From contig NZ_JBEFLP010000001.1 of assembly GCF_040149665.1 (NCBI RefSeq), positions 930,001 through 994,000 of the forward strand: DNA of 64,000 nucleotides. Direction: 5' to 3'. Made by a program: the position numbers and the translations under genes. The notes under the pieces were generated by a model, which saw only the letters and a list, made by a program, of their open reading frames with translations, searched no databases and was not told the origin of the DNA. Origin of the DNA: Sulfitobacter sp. HNIBRBA3233 (lineage in GTDB: Bacteria > Pseudomonadota > Alphaproteobacteria > Rhodobacterales > Rhodobacteraceae). Shown here piece after piece: positions 1 to 8,010 of the stretch (positions are counted from its first letter, which is position 1; each line of letters opens with the position of its first letter).

Positions 1-1762
1 CCCGTGTCGTGATCGGGACCTTGATACCGCGGATCCGCACGGTCTGGCTGGTCAGCGATGTCAGCCACAGCTGGTGCGAGACGCCATTCACCGTGTATTC
101 CGCCAGTTCCGCCTTGTCGGAGACATGCAGTTCGGTGCGCGGCCGCTCGATACAGGCAAGGCAGGTCACCGCAAGTACGAAGACATTGTAGAGGCTCCAG
201 AACAGGATGACCCACTTGCCATCCCCGGCGTCATAGGACGCGAAGCGATCGACGAAGATGCCCAGCAACAGCCCCACGATCGTCAGAACAAGGCCCACGA
301 GAAACGGCATCATGATCCGCCACTGGATGACTACCTTCGAGCGGTCGCCGCCCTTCGCGGTAACGGAAAAAGGATGTCCATGTGGCCGCAGCAGCGCCGA
401 GAAGGCCGCGCGCGTGATCGGGATGGCGCCGAGCAGCTGGCTTACGTCATTGAGGATCGGCACCACCATCCCGCGGCTGAGAAAGTTCAGCGTCATCAGG
501 ATCCAGAAATAATAGGCCCCGAAATAGCTGATCACATCCGCCAGACTGGCATCCACCACGATGATGCCGAAGTACCAGTAGAGCAGCGGAAAGATGATGG
601 CCGCCAGACGGAAGGGAAAGGTCGTCGTCCAGAACAGGATGGAATCGATCACGCTCCAGCGGTCGCGCAGACGCAGATTGCTGGGGGCAAAGGGGCCGAG
701 CGATGACCGCGCGATCTGCATCAGCCCCAGACACCAGCGCGCGCGCTGGGTGATGTATTCCTTGAGCCCCTCCGGCGCGAGCCCCTCGGTCAGCGGTTCG
801 GAGAGATAGATTGTTTTCCATCCGCCGTTTTGCAGCGCGAGGGTAAGCATGAAATCCTCGGTCACGGATTCCGTGTTGAAGCCCCCGATCTCGCGCAAGG
901 CGCTCCAGCGGCACATCGACGACGTCCCGCAGCAAAACGCGATCCCCCAGGCATCCCGCGACGGCTGCATGTGGTCGAAGAAGAACCGCTGTTCATCCGG
1001 CAGCGACCGGCTGAGGTTGAAATTGTGCTGGATGGGGTCGGCATTGAAGAAGAACTGCGGCGTCTGCACCAGCCCGACCTTGCTGTCGTGGAAAAGCGCG
1101 AGCGTCCGCGACACGAAACCCCGATGCGGCACGAAATCCGCGTCGAGCACGGCGATAAAGTCCGGAACGACATCGTCCTCCGCCAGCCGGTCCAGCGCGT
1201 GATTGATGTTTCCGGCCTTCTGCCCTTCATTGGTGGGGCGTCTGATGTAGCGGACACCGATTTCCGCACAGTAATCGCGCAGCCAGTCACGACGCTTGTC
1301 ATCGCAGACGACGATCTCCTTGTTGGGATACCTGAGCGATTTCGCCCCCACGATGGTACGCTCCAGCACGTCCTTTTCTTCGTTGTAGGTCGCGATCAGG
1401 ATGGCCACTCGGGGGTTTTCGCTGCCCCACCACGACGCATAGGCGTCGGCCTCGCCGCTGCGGCGTTTCACCCGCGACAGGATCAGGAAGGCGCTCAGCG
1501 ATCCGACGATCGAAAACAGCTCGAGGCCCAGCAGCATCCAGCTTCCGAGCGTGTCGAGGTTAAACCCGAAGGGCGCGATCGTCTCTGTCGCGCGCCACCA
1601 CGCATAGCGCAGCGCCAGCAGGGCTGCGACACCCAGCAGGATCGAGCGGTGCAGCGTGCGGCTTACGTCGATCAGAGCGGGCAGCAATCCCGCCACCCCG
1701 ATGACCAGCACAAGGTGCATGCTCACGGATCCCAGCTCTCCCAGATGTGGGAAGGGCAGCAT
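1..1762 (-). CDS. Cellulose-synthase-like family 2 glycosyltransferase (3' end off window)
   Basis: Membrane processive GT2 that should polymerise a beta-glucan from UDP-glucose and move it across the inner membrane. Only about the first 587 codons lie in the window. Reading the minus strand from the ATG at 1762 gives N-terminal membrane segments (about residues 15-55 and 75-97), then the cytosolic GT domain: CDDKRRD near 153-159, DAD near 207-209, TED near 301-303 and QRARW near 339-343, the D,D,D,QxxRW set of cellulose synthases. More membrane segments follow. The last visible part (CIERPRTELHV) sits where BcsA enters its PilZ domain, but too little is present to claim one. The ATG shares one base with the TGA of the HlyD-like gene, so the two are translationally coupled. 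With no bcsB-like gene beside it, a mixed-linkage glucan synthase (BgsA type) or curdlan-type synthase is as likely as cellulose synthase. Confidence 0.88.
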   Translation of the reverse strand, partial: MLPFPHLGELGSVSMHLVLVIGVAGLLPALIDVSRTLHRSILLGVAALLALRYAWWRATETIAPFGFNLDTLGSWMLLGLELFSIVGSLSAFLILSRVKRRSGEADAYASWWGSENPRVAILIATYNEEKDVLERTIVGAKSLRYPNKEIVVCDDKRRDWLRDYCAEIGVRYIRRPTNEGQKAGNINHALDRLAEDDVVPDFIAVLDADFVPHRGFVSRTLALFHDSKVGLVQTPQFFFNADPIQHNFNLSRSLPDEQRFFFDHMQPSRDAWGIAFCCGTSSMCRWSALREIGGFNTESVTEDFMLTLALQNGGWKTIYLSEPLTEGLAPEGLKEYITQRARWCLGLMQIARSSLGPFAPSNLRLRDRWSVIDSILFWTTTFPFRLAAIIFPLLYWYFGIIVVDASLADVISYFGAYYFWILMTLNFLSRGMVVPILNDVSQLLGAIPITRAAFSALLRPHGHPFSVTAKGGDRSKVVIQWRIMMPFLVGLVLTIVGLLLGIFVDRFASYDAGDGKWVILFWSLYNVFVLAVTCLACIERPRTELHVSDKAELAEYTVNGVSHQLWLTSLTSQTVRIRGIKVPITTR

Positions 1763-2925
1763 CAGTCCAGCAGTGTCCGGAACCAGTCGAGCGGACGACC
1801 GTCGAAGAAGGCGCGCCCGGTACGCCCGATGGCGCAGCCGCGATCGGCGTCTGCGGTGAGCCCCGGCACCAACAGGGCGACGTCATATCGTTCGAGGTGT
1901 CTTTGCGTAGGTGCGACCGCGAGGTTGCGGTAGATCGTCTCCGCCCCCGACCCGGCCAGCCGCGCCACCGTCGCCTCGAACACGCGCCCCTTTCCGCCCA
2001 TCCTGAACGATGCCTCATCCCCGATGCTCAGCGTATTGAACAGGCGCTCGGTGACCGACAGCGTTACGAAGCTCGCGTCGCAATCGACGAGCCGCAGGAT
2101 CGGGTCACCGCGCTGGACGTTGACACCCCCCGCTTGCAGCACTTCCCAGTAGATCCCGTTCACCGGCGACCGGATCGCGCCACCGGTCAGGTTGTTGAAG
2201 CGCAGGTACGCGCGTTCGGTGCGCGTCGACACCGCCTCGAACCGGGTAATGGCCTGAGCAAGGGCATTCTGCAGGTCGGTGATCCGCGTTTCCAGCTCTG
2301 TCGCCCGCTGCTCTGCATTCGGGGAGTCGTTGTAGCCATCTCCGAGGAAAACGCCCTTTTTGGCTGTTTCAAGGGCGATCTCCAGAACCTCGACGTCTTC
2401 GCGCGCCCGCTCGATCGCCAGCCGATCGTCTCGCGTCCGCTGCGGCGAAATATCGGCGGAAGCACCGGTATCTTCCGCGTCCCCCTCACGCTCGACGGGT
2501 TCGCCGTCGAGGATCGCAAGACGCGCGCGCGCATGTTCAAGCCTGACGGTAAGTTCTTCCAGCCGGCCTGCGCGGAAGATTTCCGTCCGGTCATCCAGAC
2601 TGTCGCGCATCGCCTCAACCGCCGCCAGATCGGCCGTCAGGCGCGCTATTTCAGCCTCGGCAAACGTCGTTTCCATCCGCAGGTCGTTCAACCGCACCGA
2701 ATCGACAAGCGGGTCGAGGACGGAGGCAAGCTCCTCGCCCTCGCGGACCCGCGAGCCGAGGGAGTTGGTGTTCAGCGTGAGATCTCCTGCCGTGGGCGCG
2801 CGGACCGTGACGACCGGCGCATTCACGACAGCATTCGCGCTGGCTCCGGACATTTGTTCGCCGATGATGACCCATAGCGCGACCAAGATAAGCAACAAAC
2901 TGATAAACAGACGTACGGGTTTCAT
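1762..2925 (-). CDS. HlyD-family periplasmic adaptor / membrane fusion protein
   Basis: 387 residues. One N-terminal membrane anchor (residues 4-22), then a short biotinyl-lipoyl-like segment (VTVRAPTAGDLTL), a long predicted coiled coil (about residues 85-220, with many ExxRAxLxxL-like heptads), the second lipoyl half (GGAIRSPVNGIYWEVLQAGG) and a C-terminal beta-rich region. This is the order of HlyD/EmrA adaptors. It ends on the start codon of the GT2 gene, which points to a dedicated partner of the synthase. In Sinorhizobium the bgsBA operon for mixed-linkage glucan has the same adaptor-then-synthase order (recalled knowledge). Its role would be to guide or regulate polymer export in the periplasm; substrate unproven. 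Confidence 0.85.
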   Translation of the reverse strand: MKPVRLFISLLLILVALWVIIGEQMSGASANAVVNAPVVTVRAPTAGDLTLNTNSLGSRVREGEELASVLDPLVDSVRLNDLRMETTFAEAEIARLTADLAAVEAMRDSLDDRTEIFRAGRLEELTVRLEHARARLAILDGEPVEREGDAEDTGASADISPQRTRDDRLAIERAREDVEVLEIALETAKKGVFLGDGYNDSPNAEQRATELETRITDLQNALAQAITRFEAVSTRTERAYLRFNNLTGGAIRSPVNGIYWEVLQAGGVNVQRGDPILRLVDCDASFVTLSVTERLFNTLSIGDEASFRMGGKGRVFEATVARLAGSGAETIYRNLAVAPTQRHLERYDVALLVPGLTADADRGCAIGRTGRAFFDGRPLDWFRTLLD

Positions 2926-3045
2926 GCGGTTTTCCCTGTTGGCATCGGTCCCCTGACCCGGCTTTCGCCTCGATATTGAATGACATTAGCCCGCGGTTTC
3001 AACGTGGCAGCCTTCGACCGGCAAGAATTAACGCATAAGTGGTAT

Positions 3046-4095
3046 TTATGCGCCTTCTTTCCACGCAACCTGCGCCAGAAGACCAAGCGTTGCGGGATAA
3101 TATCCCTGCGATGGTGAGCCCGCAGGCCCGGGGGCGCGCCCGGCGGCAAGGCTGGCCACAGCGCGGAATCCGGCGGCATCACTGCGGGCACGGACCCCGC
3201 CATCCGCATCGGTGACCGTCGCGATATGGCCGCGCAGGGGACTGGCGGCGAACCTGTCCTGCATCCGCGCCACGGCAGGATGCGCCGACCGCCCCGACCA
3301 GACCAGATACAACGGGAGGCGAAGCGCATCCCAACCGCAGAGGTCCTCGAATCCTTCCGCCGGTGACACGCCTTGCGGCGTGATCTCCACCCAGTCGCGC
3401 AGGGCTGCCGGATCCGACAGGATGCGTTCACCATGCACGGCGGCTTTGACAAGCGCCACGCGCCCCGATGCCTCGCCCAGCTCGATCAGCGCGCGAATAA
3501 CGTAGTAAGAGGGGTTCACGAGCACGGATGTGTCAGTCGCCCTGGAAAGGTCGGAGGGTTTCAGCAAGCTTTCCGCAGGTGCCCGCGGATCTGGCGCAAG
3601 GCAGATCCCCGTGATGTCTGTGGCGATGCGGTTCATCTCTTCCGCATGGCCCGCCCAGCCGGAATCCCTGTCCGCGCGCAACAATGCCCAAGCCCTCAGC
3701 AGATCGCCGTCAGTCGCATTGCGCCAGTCGCTTACGCCGTCATCCTGCCACTTCCACGCCATCAGGGCATCCTGTCTGACGGCGAGATTGGCCCGCGTCC
3801 ACGCCTCGATCCGCTCGAACGCGTCCCGGTCGCCCCACGCCTGCGCGAGCAACAGGCCGTAGGCCTGTCCTTCGGAATGGCTCACCCCGCCCTGCTCGCG
3901 ATCCACAACCCGTCCCTCCGCAGTCATGAACGCGGCCTTCCAATCCTCCCACGCCGAGGATCCAGCCCAACCGCGCCCGGCGGCAAGACCTGCCAGCGCC
4001 ACAATGAGGGCCCGTCGATTGATGTCTGCGTATTCAATAGACAATTTCTGGGGCCTCGTCTTGGATGGGAACCGGGGGAAACTCTGGCTTTTCAT
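3046..4095 (-). CDS. Glycoside hydrolase family 8 endoglucanase (BcsZ-like)
   Basis: 349 residues from the ATG at 4095; a GTG at 4110 would add five. A hydrophobic segment after a basic start (RRALIVALAGLAAGRGWAG) suggests export, possibly by Tat. The GH8 general-acid motif is seen as HSEGQAYGLLLA, followed by a conserved NATDGDLLRAWAL acidic motif, NPSYY and the GWDALRLPLY segment, as in BcsZ/CelA endo-beta-1,4-glucanases. Such enzymes trim or edit nascent glucan in the periplasm. It lies 120 bp upstream of the HlyD-like and GT2 genes on the same strand, so the three likely form one polysaccharide operon. Whether the substrate is cellulose or mixed-linkage glucan cannot be told from sequence. 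Confidence 0.88.
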   Translation of the reverse strand: MKSQSFPRFPSKTRPQKLSIEYADINRRALIVALAGLAAGRGWAGSSAWEDWKAAFMTAEGRVVDREQGGVSHSEGQAYGLLLAQAWGDRDAFERIEAWTRANLAVRQDALMAWKWQDDGVSDWRNATDGDLLRAWALLRADRDSGWAGHAEEMNRIATDITGICLAPDPRAPAESLLKPSDLSRATDTSVLVNPSYYVIRALIELGEASGRVALVKAAVHGERILSDPAALRDWVEITPQGVSPAEGFEDLCGWDALRLPLYLVWSGRSAHPAVARMQDRFAASPLRGHIATVTDADGGVRARSDAAGFRAVASLAAGRAPGPAGSPSQGYYPATLGLLAQVAWKEGA

Positions 4096-4242
4096 ATCCC
4101 TGCTTAGCACGGGAAAACATGCATTTGTGCTTACTCTCGAAAGCGATTGTTTTCAGAAGCAACTAAGCACCGGACGGATCGACCACAAGTTGAAGGCCGC
4201 CCAAGCGGGACACAACAAATCGGTCAAAATGGGGTGGGTGGC

Positions 4243-4272
4243 GGTGCTGGCAGACGAATTCGAACCAGTCTC
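4243..4272. repeat. Probable IS end (copy 1 of a 30-bp sequence)
   Basis: Starts GGTGCTGGCAGACGAATTCG and matches 11684-11713 at 28 of 30 positions in the same orientation. It lies just beyond the C-terminal end of the IS6-like transposase relic, where the terminal repeat of that element should be. Calling it an IS terminus is an inference from position. Confidence 0.5.
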
Positions 4273-4299
4273 CGAATGGACAGTGACGCTGGCTCATAT

Positions 4300-4757
4300 T
4301 TTGCGCAGAGGCCGCGCCACCCGGCAAAAGCGGCGGCACGGTTGAGTTTGAAGTTGGGTCGAGTTGAGAGACTGCGCTCCTGATCAAAGTGATTGTAGAC
4401 GGAGGCGTGAACGGCGTCGCATTTCTGTAAACTTCGCATGGTCCCGCAACGCAACATCGTACTCTCCCGTCGTCGAAACGGCAGGTGTGAATTCTCCGCC
4501 CGATTGTTCAGCCAGCGGCCGGTTTCTTGGCGGTGTTCCGCACCAATTTCTTCAGCGCCGCTCCGTATGAACGCAGTCGGTCCGTGACGACACCCTCCGG
4601 CTGACCATGCTTACGCATTGTTTTCTTGAAGAATTTCAATGCGGCCTTCTTATCGCGCGTCTTTGTCACAAGGCTTTCCAAGACTTCGCCTTCATGATCG
4701 ACCTCACGCCATAGATAGTGTCGCTCACCGTTAATTTTTACAAACACCTCGTCCATC
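4300..4757 (-). pseudogene. IS6-family DDE transposase remnant (truncated, frameshifted)
   Basis: Minus-strand reading from about 4757 gives MDEVFVKINGERHYLWREVD, then LVTKTRDKKAALKFFKK and VVTDRLRSYGAA, which carry the first two catalytic aspartates of IS6/IS26-type transposases. The frame stops at 4508. The rest, GRWLNNRAENSHLPFRRRE (with the catalytic Glu) and ASVYNHFDQERSL-type C-terminus, continues in another frame, so there is an indel near 4510-4530. The N-terminal helix-turn-helix part is missing: homology starts right at the first Asp. The element is therefore dead and truncated on the side facing the permease at 4904. It marks the left edge of the accessory region. Confidence 0.85.
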
Positions 4758-4762
4758 TGCGC

Positions 4763-4876
4763 CTCGCCAGCCCAGCGCCCGACTGGTGGGGACCGTTCTG
4801 CGTCGGCTTCGATGTTGCCCTCGGGGCCTGGCTGCTGACGCTCCGCCCGGAACCCGCCGGCGGGGAACCTCGTTGA
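4763..4876 (+). pseudogene. Possible 3' fragment of a lost gene at the IS breakpoint
   Basis: Directly beyond the transposase breakpoint one plus-strand frame stays open to a TGA at 4874-4876 and reads like a membrane-protein tail (PDWWGPFCVGFDVALGAWLL). It has no start of its own and would have been cut by the IS event. I do not recognise the family; it could equally be chance. Confidence 0.25.
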
Positions 4877-4903
4877 AACGATGAGACAGGATAAGAGAGA
4901 CCT

Positions 4904-6106
4904 ATGACGCAAAGCTTCCTCGAAACCTGGCATTCGGCCGCGACCACGGCGCTCGGCCTCTTCTGGACGGCCTTCTGGGCCTTCGGTCTCGGCTACCTGA
5001 TCTCGTCGATGATTCAGGTCTTCGTCACGCGCCAGACCATGCAGAAGCAGATGGGCGAGGCCGGTCCGCGCTCGGTCGCCATGGGCACGTTTTTCGGCTT
5101 CGCCAGCTCGTCGTGCAGCTTCGCGGCGCTGTCTGGCACCCGCGCGCTGTTTGCCAAGGGCGCGGGGCTGGTGCCCTCGCTCGCGTTCCTGCTGGCCTCC
5201 ACCAACCTCGTCGTGGAGCTCGGCATCATCATCGCGATCTTCCTCGGCTGGCAGTTCGTCGTCGGCGAATATGTAGGCGGCCTTCTGCTGATCGGTTTGA
5301 TGTGGTTTGTGATCCGCCTGACCAAGTGCATCGCCCCGGTCGAAGAGGCGCGGCGCACCGCGCAGCAGAGCCAGGGCGACGAGGACGAGGCGGAGGGCGA
5401 CGACGCCTCGTGGCGCGACAAGATCGCCTCGCGGCAGAGCTGGGCCATGGTCGCGCAGCGCTACGTCATGGAATGGATGATGGTCTGGAAGGACGTGACC
5501 GTGGGCTTCACGGTCGCAGGCATCATCGCCGCCTTCGTGCCGCAAAGCTTCTTCGAATGGCTCTTTATCGGCGGCGACGATCCGAACTTCTTCGAGCTTT
5601 TGGCACAGGCTTTGGTCGGCCCGGTCGCGGCCTTCTTCACCTTCATCGGATCGATGGGGAACATCCCGCTCGCGGCCGTTCTCTACGGCAACGGCGTGGC
5701 CTTCGCGGGGATCATGGCGTTCATCTTCTCCGACCTCGTCGTCATCCCCGTGCTGCGGGTCAACGCGCAGTATTACGGGTGGAAGATGGCGCTCTACATT
5801 CTCGGCGTCTTCCTCGTGGTGCTCGTGGCGACGGCGATGCTGCTGCATTACGGGTTCGCGGCCCTCGGCCTGTTGCCCACGGCCGAGCAGGTCCGCACGG
5901 TCATCGACCGCGACTTCTTCGCCCTCGACTATACCTTCTGGCTGAACCTCGTCTTCGGCGCGCTCGGCCTCGCTTTCCTCGCCTGGAAGATCGCCCGATC
6001 CGGCTGGAGCTTCGCCATCGAAGCGGGCGTCGTCGAAAAGGCCCTCTTTGTCCTTGCCATGGCCTCCTACGCGTGGCTCGCGGTCGGTCTCTTCGTCGGC
6101 GGATGA
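4904..6106 (+). CDS. ArsP_1/YraQ-type permease
   Basis: 400-residue polytopic membrane protein with two hydrophobic halves. The first holds FFGFASSSCSFAALSG (about residues 65-80), the second GSMGNIPLAAVLYGNGVAFAGIMAFIF (about 248-274), linked by a charged loop (about residues 150-170, rich in D/E). This is the layout of the permease family (PF03773) that includes the organoarsenical exporter ArsP and YraQ. Family members without the CSCG motif often sit beside metal-handling genes; the transported substrate is not known here. A GAGAG-like ribosome site precedes the ATG. It is convergent with the ArsP-like gene at 6132, only 25 bp away, and its upstream neighbour is an IS scar, so it has probably lost its original operon. 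Confidence 0.8.
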   Translation: MTQSFLETWHSAATTALGLFWTAFWAFGLGYLISSMIQVFVTRQTMQKQMGEAGPRSVAMGTFFGFASSSCSFAALSGTRALFAKGAGLVPSLAFLLASTNLVVELGIIIAIFLGWQFVVGEYVGGLLLIGLMWFVIRLTKCIAPVEEARRTAQQSQGDEDEAEGDDASWRDKIASRQSWAMVAQRYVMEWMMVWKDVTVGFTVAGIIAAFVPQSFFEWLFIGGDDPNFFELLAQALVGPVAAFFTFIGSMGNIPLAAVLYGNGVAFAGIMAFIFSDLVVIPVLRVNAQYYGWKMALYILGVFLVVLVATAMLLHYGFAALGLLPTAEQVRTVIDRDFFALDYTFWLNLVFGALGLAFLAWKIARSGWSFAIEAGVVEKALFVLAMASYAWLAVGLFVGG

Positions 6107-6131
6107 GTGGGGTTGCATCCGTGTTGAGCCT

Positions 6132-7184
6132 TCAGATCATCGTCCAGAGCTGAAACAGAAGGCCTGTCGCAAAGGAGCCGGTCAAAGCGATCCCAAAATA
6201 GAGAAAGAACACCTTTCGCTTCACCATCGCCCAGACCGCAATAGCCGCTGGCAGCGAGGTCACACCCCCTGCGACCAGAAACGCGAGACCTGCGCCCGGG
6301 GCCATGCCTTGCCCGAGAAGGCCACCGACGAGCGGCAGGGCAGCGTAGCCGTTGAGATACGCAGGTACGCCGACCAGGGTTGCGATCGCGATAGGAGCGA
6401 GGCCTGTGCCGCCGAGCGAACGGGCCACCAGATCGGCAGGAAGCCACGCGAGCATCAGGCTTTCCAGCACGAATGCGAGCGTCAGCCATTTGGCGAGAAA
6501 CAGCGTGGTCTTGATCCCCTCGCGTATGAACTTGCTGACACGCTCATCGTCCTGCCAAAACTTCCAGACAACAGGCTTCGCCGTGCGCACTTTTGCACCA
6601 CCGCACCCGCCATTGCCAACGCCCTCGCGCAGTGGATCGGCTAATCCGCCCGCCCTGCTCAGGAGATGGACCACATAGCCGCCGAAGACACCCAGTCCGA
6701 CGGCTGCGAGCGTTTTGGCTACAGCGAACTCGATCCCGAGAACTCCAGTGGTCAGCACAAACATTGAGGGGTCCATGACCGGCGAGGCGAGCCAGAAGGC
6801 CATGACGGCCGAGAGTGGCACACCCATTGCAAGAAGTGCCGCGATCAGCGGGATGACACCACAGGAGCAGAACGGCGACAGGCCTCCTGCGAACGCCGCA
6901 ATCAAAATCATAATTGCGGGCGATCCGGTGAAGGCACGTGCAATCAGAGCGTCAGCACCGGTCGCACCGGCATAGGCGGCGATGCCGATTGAGAGAAACA
7001 GAAACGGCGCGACCTCAAGCAGGTTGCGCGCGGCAAACTCTGCACTGATGGCAGCCTGTCCGGGGGCGAGAACCAACAGGGCGAGCAAGAGACCGGCGAT
7101 GAACAACAAGACCTTCTCCTCGGTCCACAGCCGATGAGCGAGGTCGGTTGCCCATGAGCGGACGCTGAGGGCGAGTTCAGTCAT
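6132..7184 (-). CDS. arsP: ArsP-like permease (organoarsenical efflux)
   Basis: 350 residues, about 8-9 membrane segments in two halves. The first half has the signature FSCSCGV-like block (GGLSPFCSCGVIPLIAALL, about residues 100-118) and LASPVMDPSMF; the second has GVPAYLNGYAALPLVGGLLGQGM. The cysteine pair matches ArsP-type exporters of trivalent organoarsenicals and is functionally important in characterised ArsP (family knowledge). A GNGGCGGAK stretch in the central loop supplies another Cys. It follows the ArsR gene by 54 bp on the same strand, so it is probably the regulated gene of that operon. Alternative: exporter of another soft-metal compound. Confidence 0.82.
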   Translation of the reverse strand: MTELALSVRSWATDLAHRLWTEEKVLLFIAGLLLALLVLAPGQAAISAEFAARNLLEVAPFLFLSIGIAAYAGATGADALIARAFTGSPAIMILIAAFAGGLSPFCSCGVIPLIAALLAMGVPLSAVMAFWLASPVMDPSMFVLTTGVLGIEFAVAKTLAAVGLGVFGGYVVHLLSRAGGLADPLREGVGNGGCGGAKVRTAKPVVWKFWQDDERVSKFIREGIKTTLFLAKWLTLAFVLESLMLAWLPADLVARSLGGTGLAPIAIATLVGVPAYLNGYAALPLVGGLLGQGMAPGAGLAFLVAGGVTSLPAAIAVWAMVKRKVFFLYFGIALTGSFATGLLFQLWTMI

Positions 7185-7238
7185 AGCGATACCCCTAGAT
7201 TAGTAGTTATAAAAAGCAGAGAAAAAGGCCGCGCTTCA

Positions 7239-7553
7239 TCATGCGACGTCCTCCTGTGTAAGGGTGACACCGACGCAGCACTCAGCAGTCAAGAACGATA
7301 CAGTTCTGCGCATCGCGCCGTAATCGACCCGGTTCAAAATCTGGCGACCCTGGCGCTCCTGAATAACCAGCCCGGCATCTACAAGAGCTTTAAGATGATG
7401 CGCGAGTGTAGAAGCCGCCATGTCGATATGCTGACCGATCTCGCCCACGTTCAGGCCTTCGTCCCCGGCCCGAACCAGAAGCCGGAAGATCGCGAGACGA
7501 GTTTCATGCCCTAGGGCGGCCAAAGAGAGAGCGATGGATGCATTTGAATTCAT
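7239..7553 (-). CDS. ArsR/SmtB-family metalloregulator
   Basis: 104 residues from the ATG at 7553; the longer frame up to 7658 would run through the promoter and is rejected. Winged helix-turn-helix: LAALGHETRLAIFRLLVRAG, then the recognition helix MAASTLAHHLKALVDAGLV, then the wing QERQGRQILNRVDY. The alpha-3 CVC metal site of classical ArsR is absent. Instead an adjacent Cys pair lies near the C-terminus (FLTAECCVGVTL), a location used by several divergent As(III)/Sb(III) sensors. It should repress itself and the downstream arsP-like gene and let go on binding the inducer. Its likely operator is the perfect palindrome at 7570-7585. Confidence 0.9.
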   Translation of the reverse strand: MNSNASIALSLAALGHETRLAIFRLLVRAGDEGLNVGEIGQHIDMAASTLAHHLKALVDAGLVIQERQGRQILNRVDYGAMRRTVSFLTAECCVGVTLTQEDVA

Positions 7554-7558
7554 GACAC

Positions 7559-7588
7559 ATATAAAAACTATAAAACTAGTTTTATCAA
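7559..7588 (-). promoter_or_regulatory. arsR-arsP promoter with palindromic operator
   Basis: On the minus strand TTGATA (7588-7583) and TTTATA (7565-7560) are spaced by exactly 17 bp. Between and overlapping them is a perfect 16-bp palindrome, ATAAAACTAGTTTTAT, at 7570-7585. A repressor bound there would cover the promoter spacer. The ATG of the ArsR gene follows 6 bp beyond the -10. Confidence 0.75.
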
Positions 7589-8010
7589 TATAATTTTTTG
7601 GGTGCCTCACCTGCCTGTCTTTTTTTATCAAGGAAAACTGAAGCCGCCATCGGTGCACGTGCGGCGAAGGTCTGCAAAGTCCCGCAAAGCTGATCTTTGA
7701 TCTGAGCGCAGCGGACGACCGCTCTCCGCCCGGTGTCTACAGAATAGCAAAGGTAACGAACGGCCCCCAGCGGACCTTCACCATCCATGGAGATGCTGCT
7801 GTGCGGCCCTTCATTACGGACTTTCGCTGCAACTGCAGAGTCAATTGGTCGACGAATAAACACTTCGCGGATTTTGCTGCCGTTGGTCTTACCGGTGCCG
7901 ACGTATGCTTCCACGTAATGTCATGGTAGTCACGCCTCAGAGATTATGCTGACGCGGTGGAAGCCGCGCCCGTATTGTGAGGGATGTAGACCAGTAATAG
8001 GATTGTGTAA
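7589..8010. other. Intergenic stretch with repeat copy 1; no supported gene
   Basis: Open frames here are short and compositionally unconvincing. The segment 7655-7690 has a GAAGGTCTGC...GCAAAGC pattern of a kind common in dispersed roseobacter intergenic repeats (recalled impression). It contains the 42-bp repeat at 7725-7766. The region upstream of 7600 is AT-rich promoter DNA. Confidence 0.5.
7725..7766. repeat. 42-bp direct repeat, copy 1
   Basis: Matches 11599-11640 at 40 of 42 positions in the same orientation; the core is TGTCTACAGAATAGC followed by an AAGGTAACGAACGGCCC stretch. The two copies bracket the four-gene exported-protein module. Confidence 0.85.

Noticed and set aside
4508-6118. 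536-codon minus-strand frame opposite the permease
   Set aside because: Its composition (long runs of D, E, R, H) is that of the antisense of a membrane-protein gene. Only its last part, the IS6 transposase, is real.
7585-7914. 109-codon minus-strand frame
   Set aside because: No ribosome site, no recognisable domain, and it runs through the repeat and the AT-rich promoter area of arsR.
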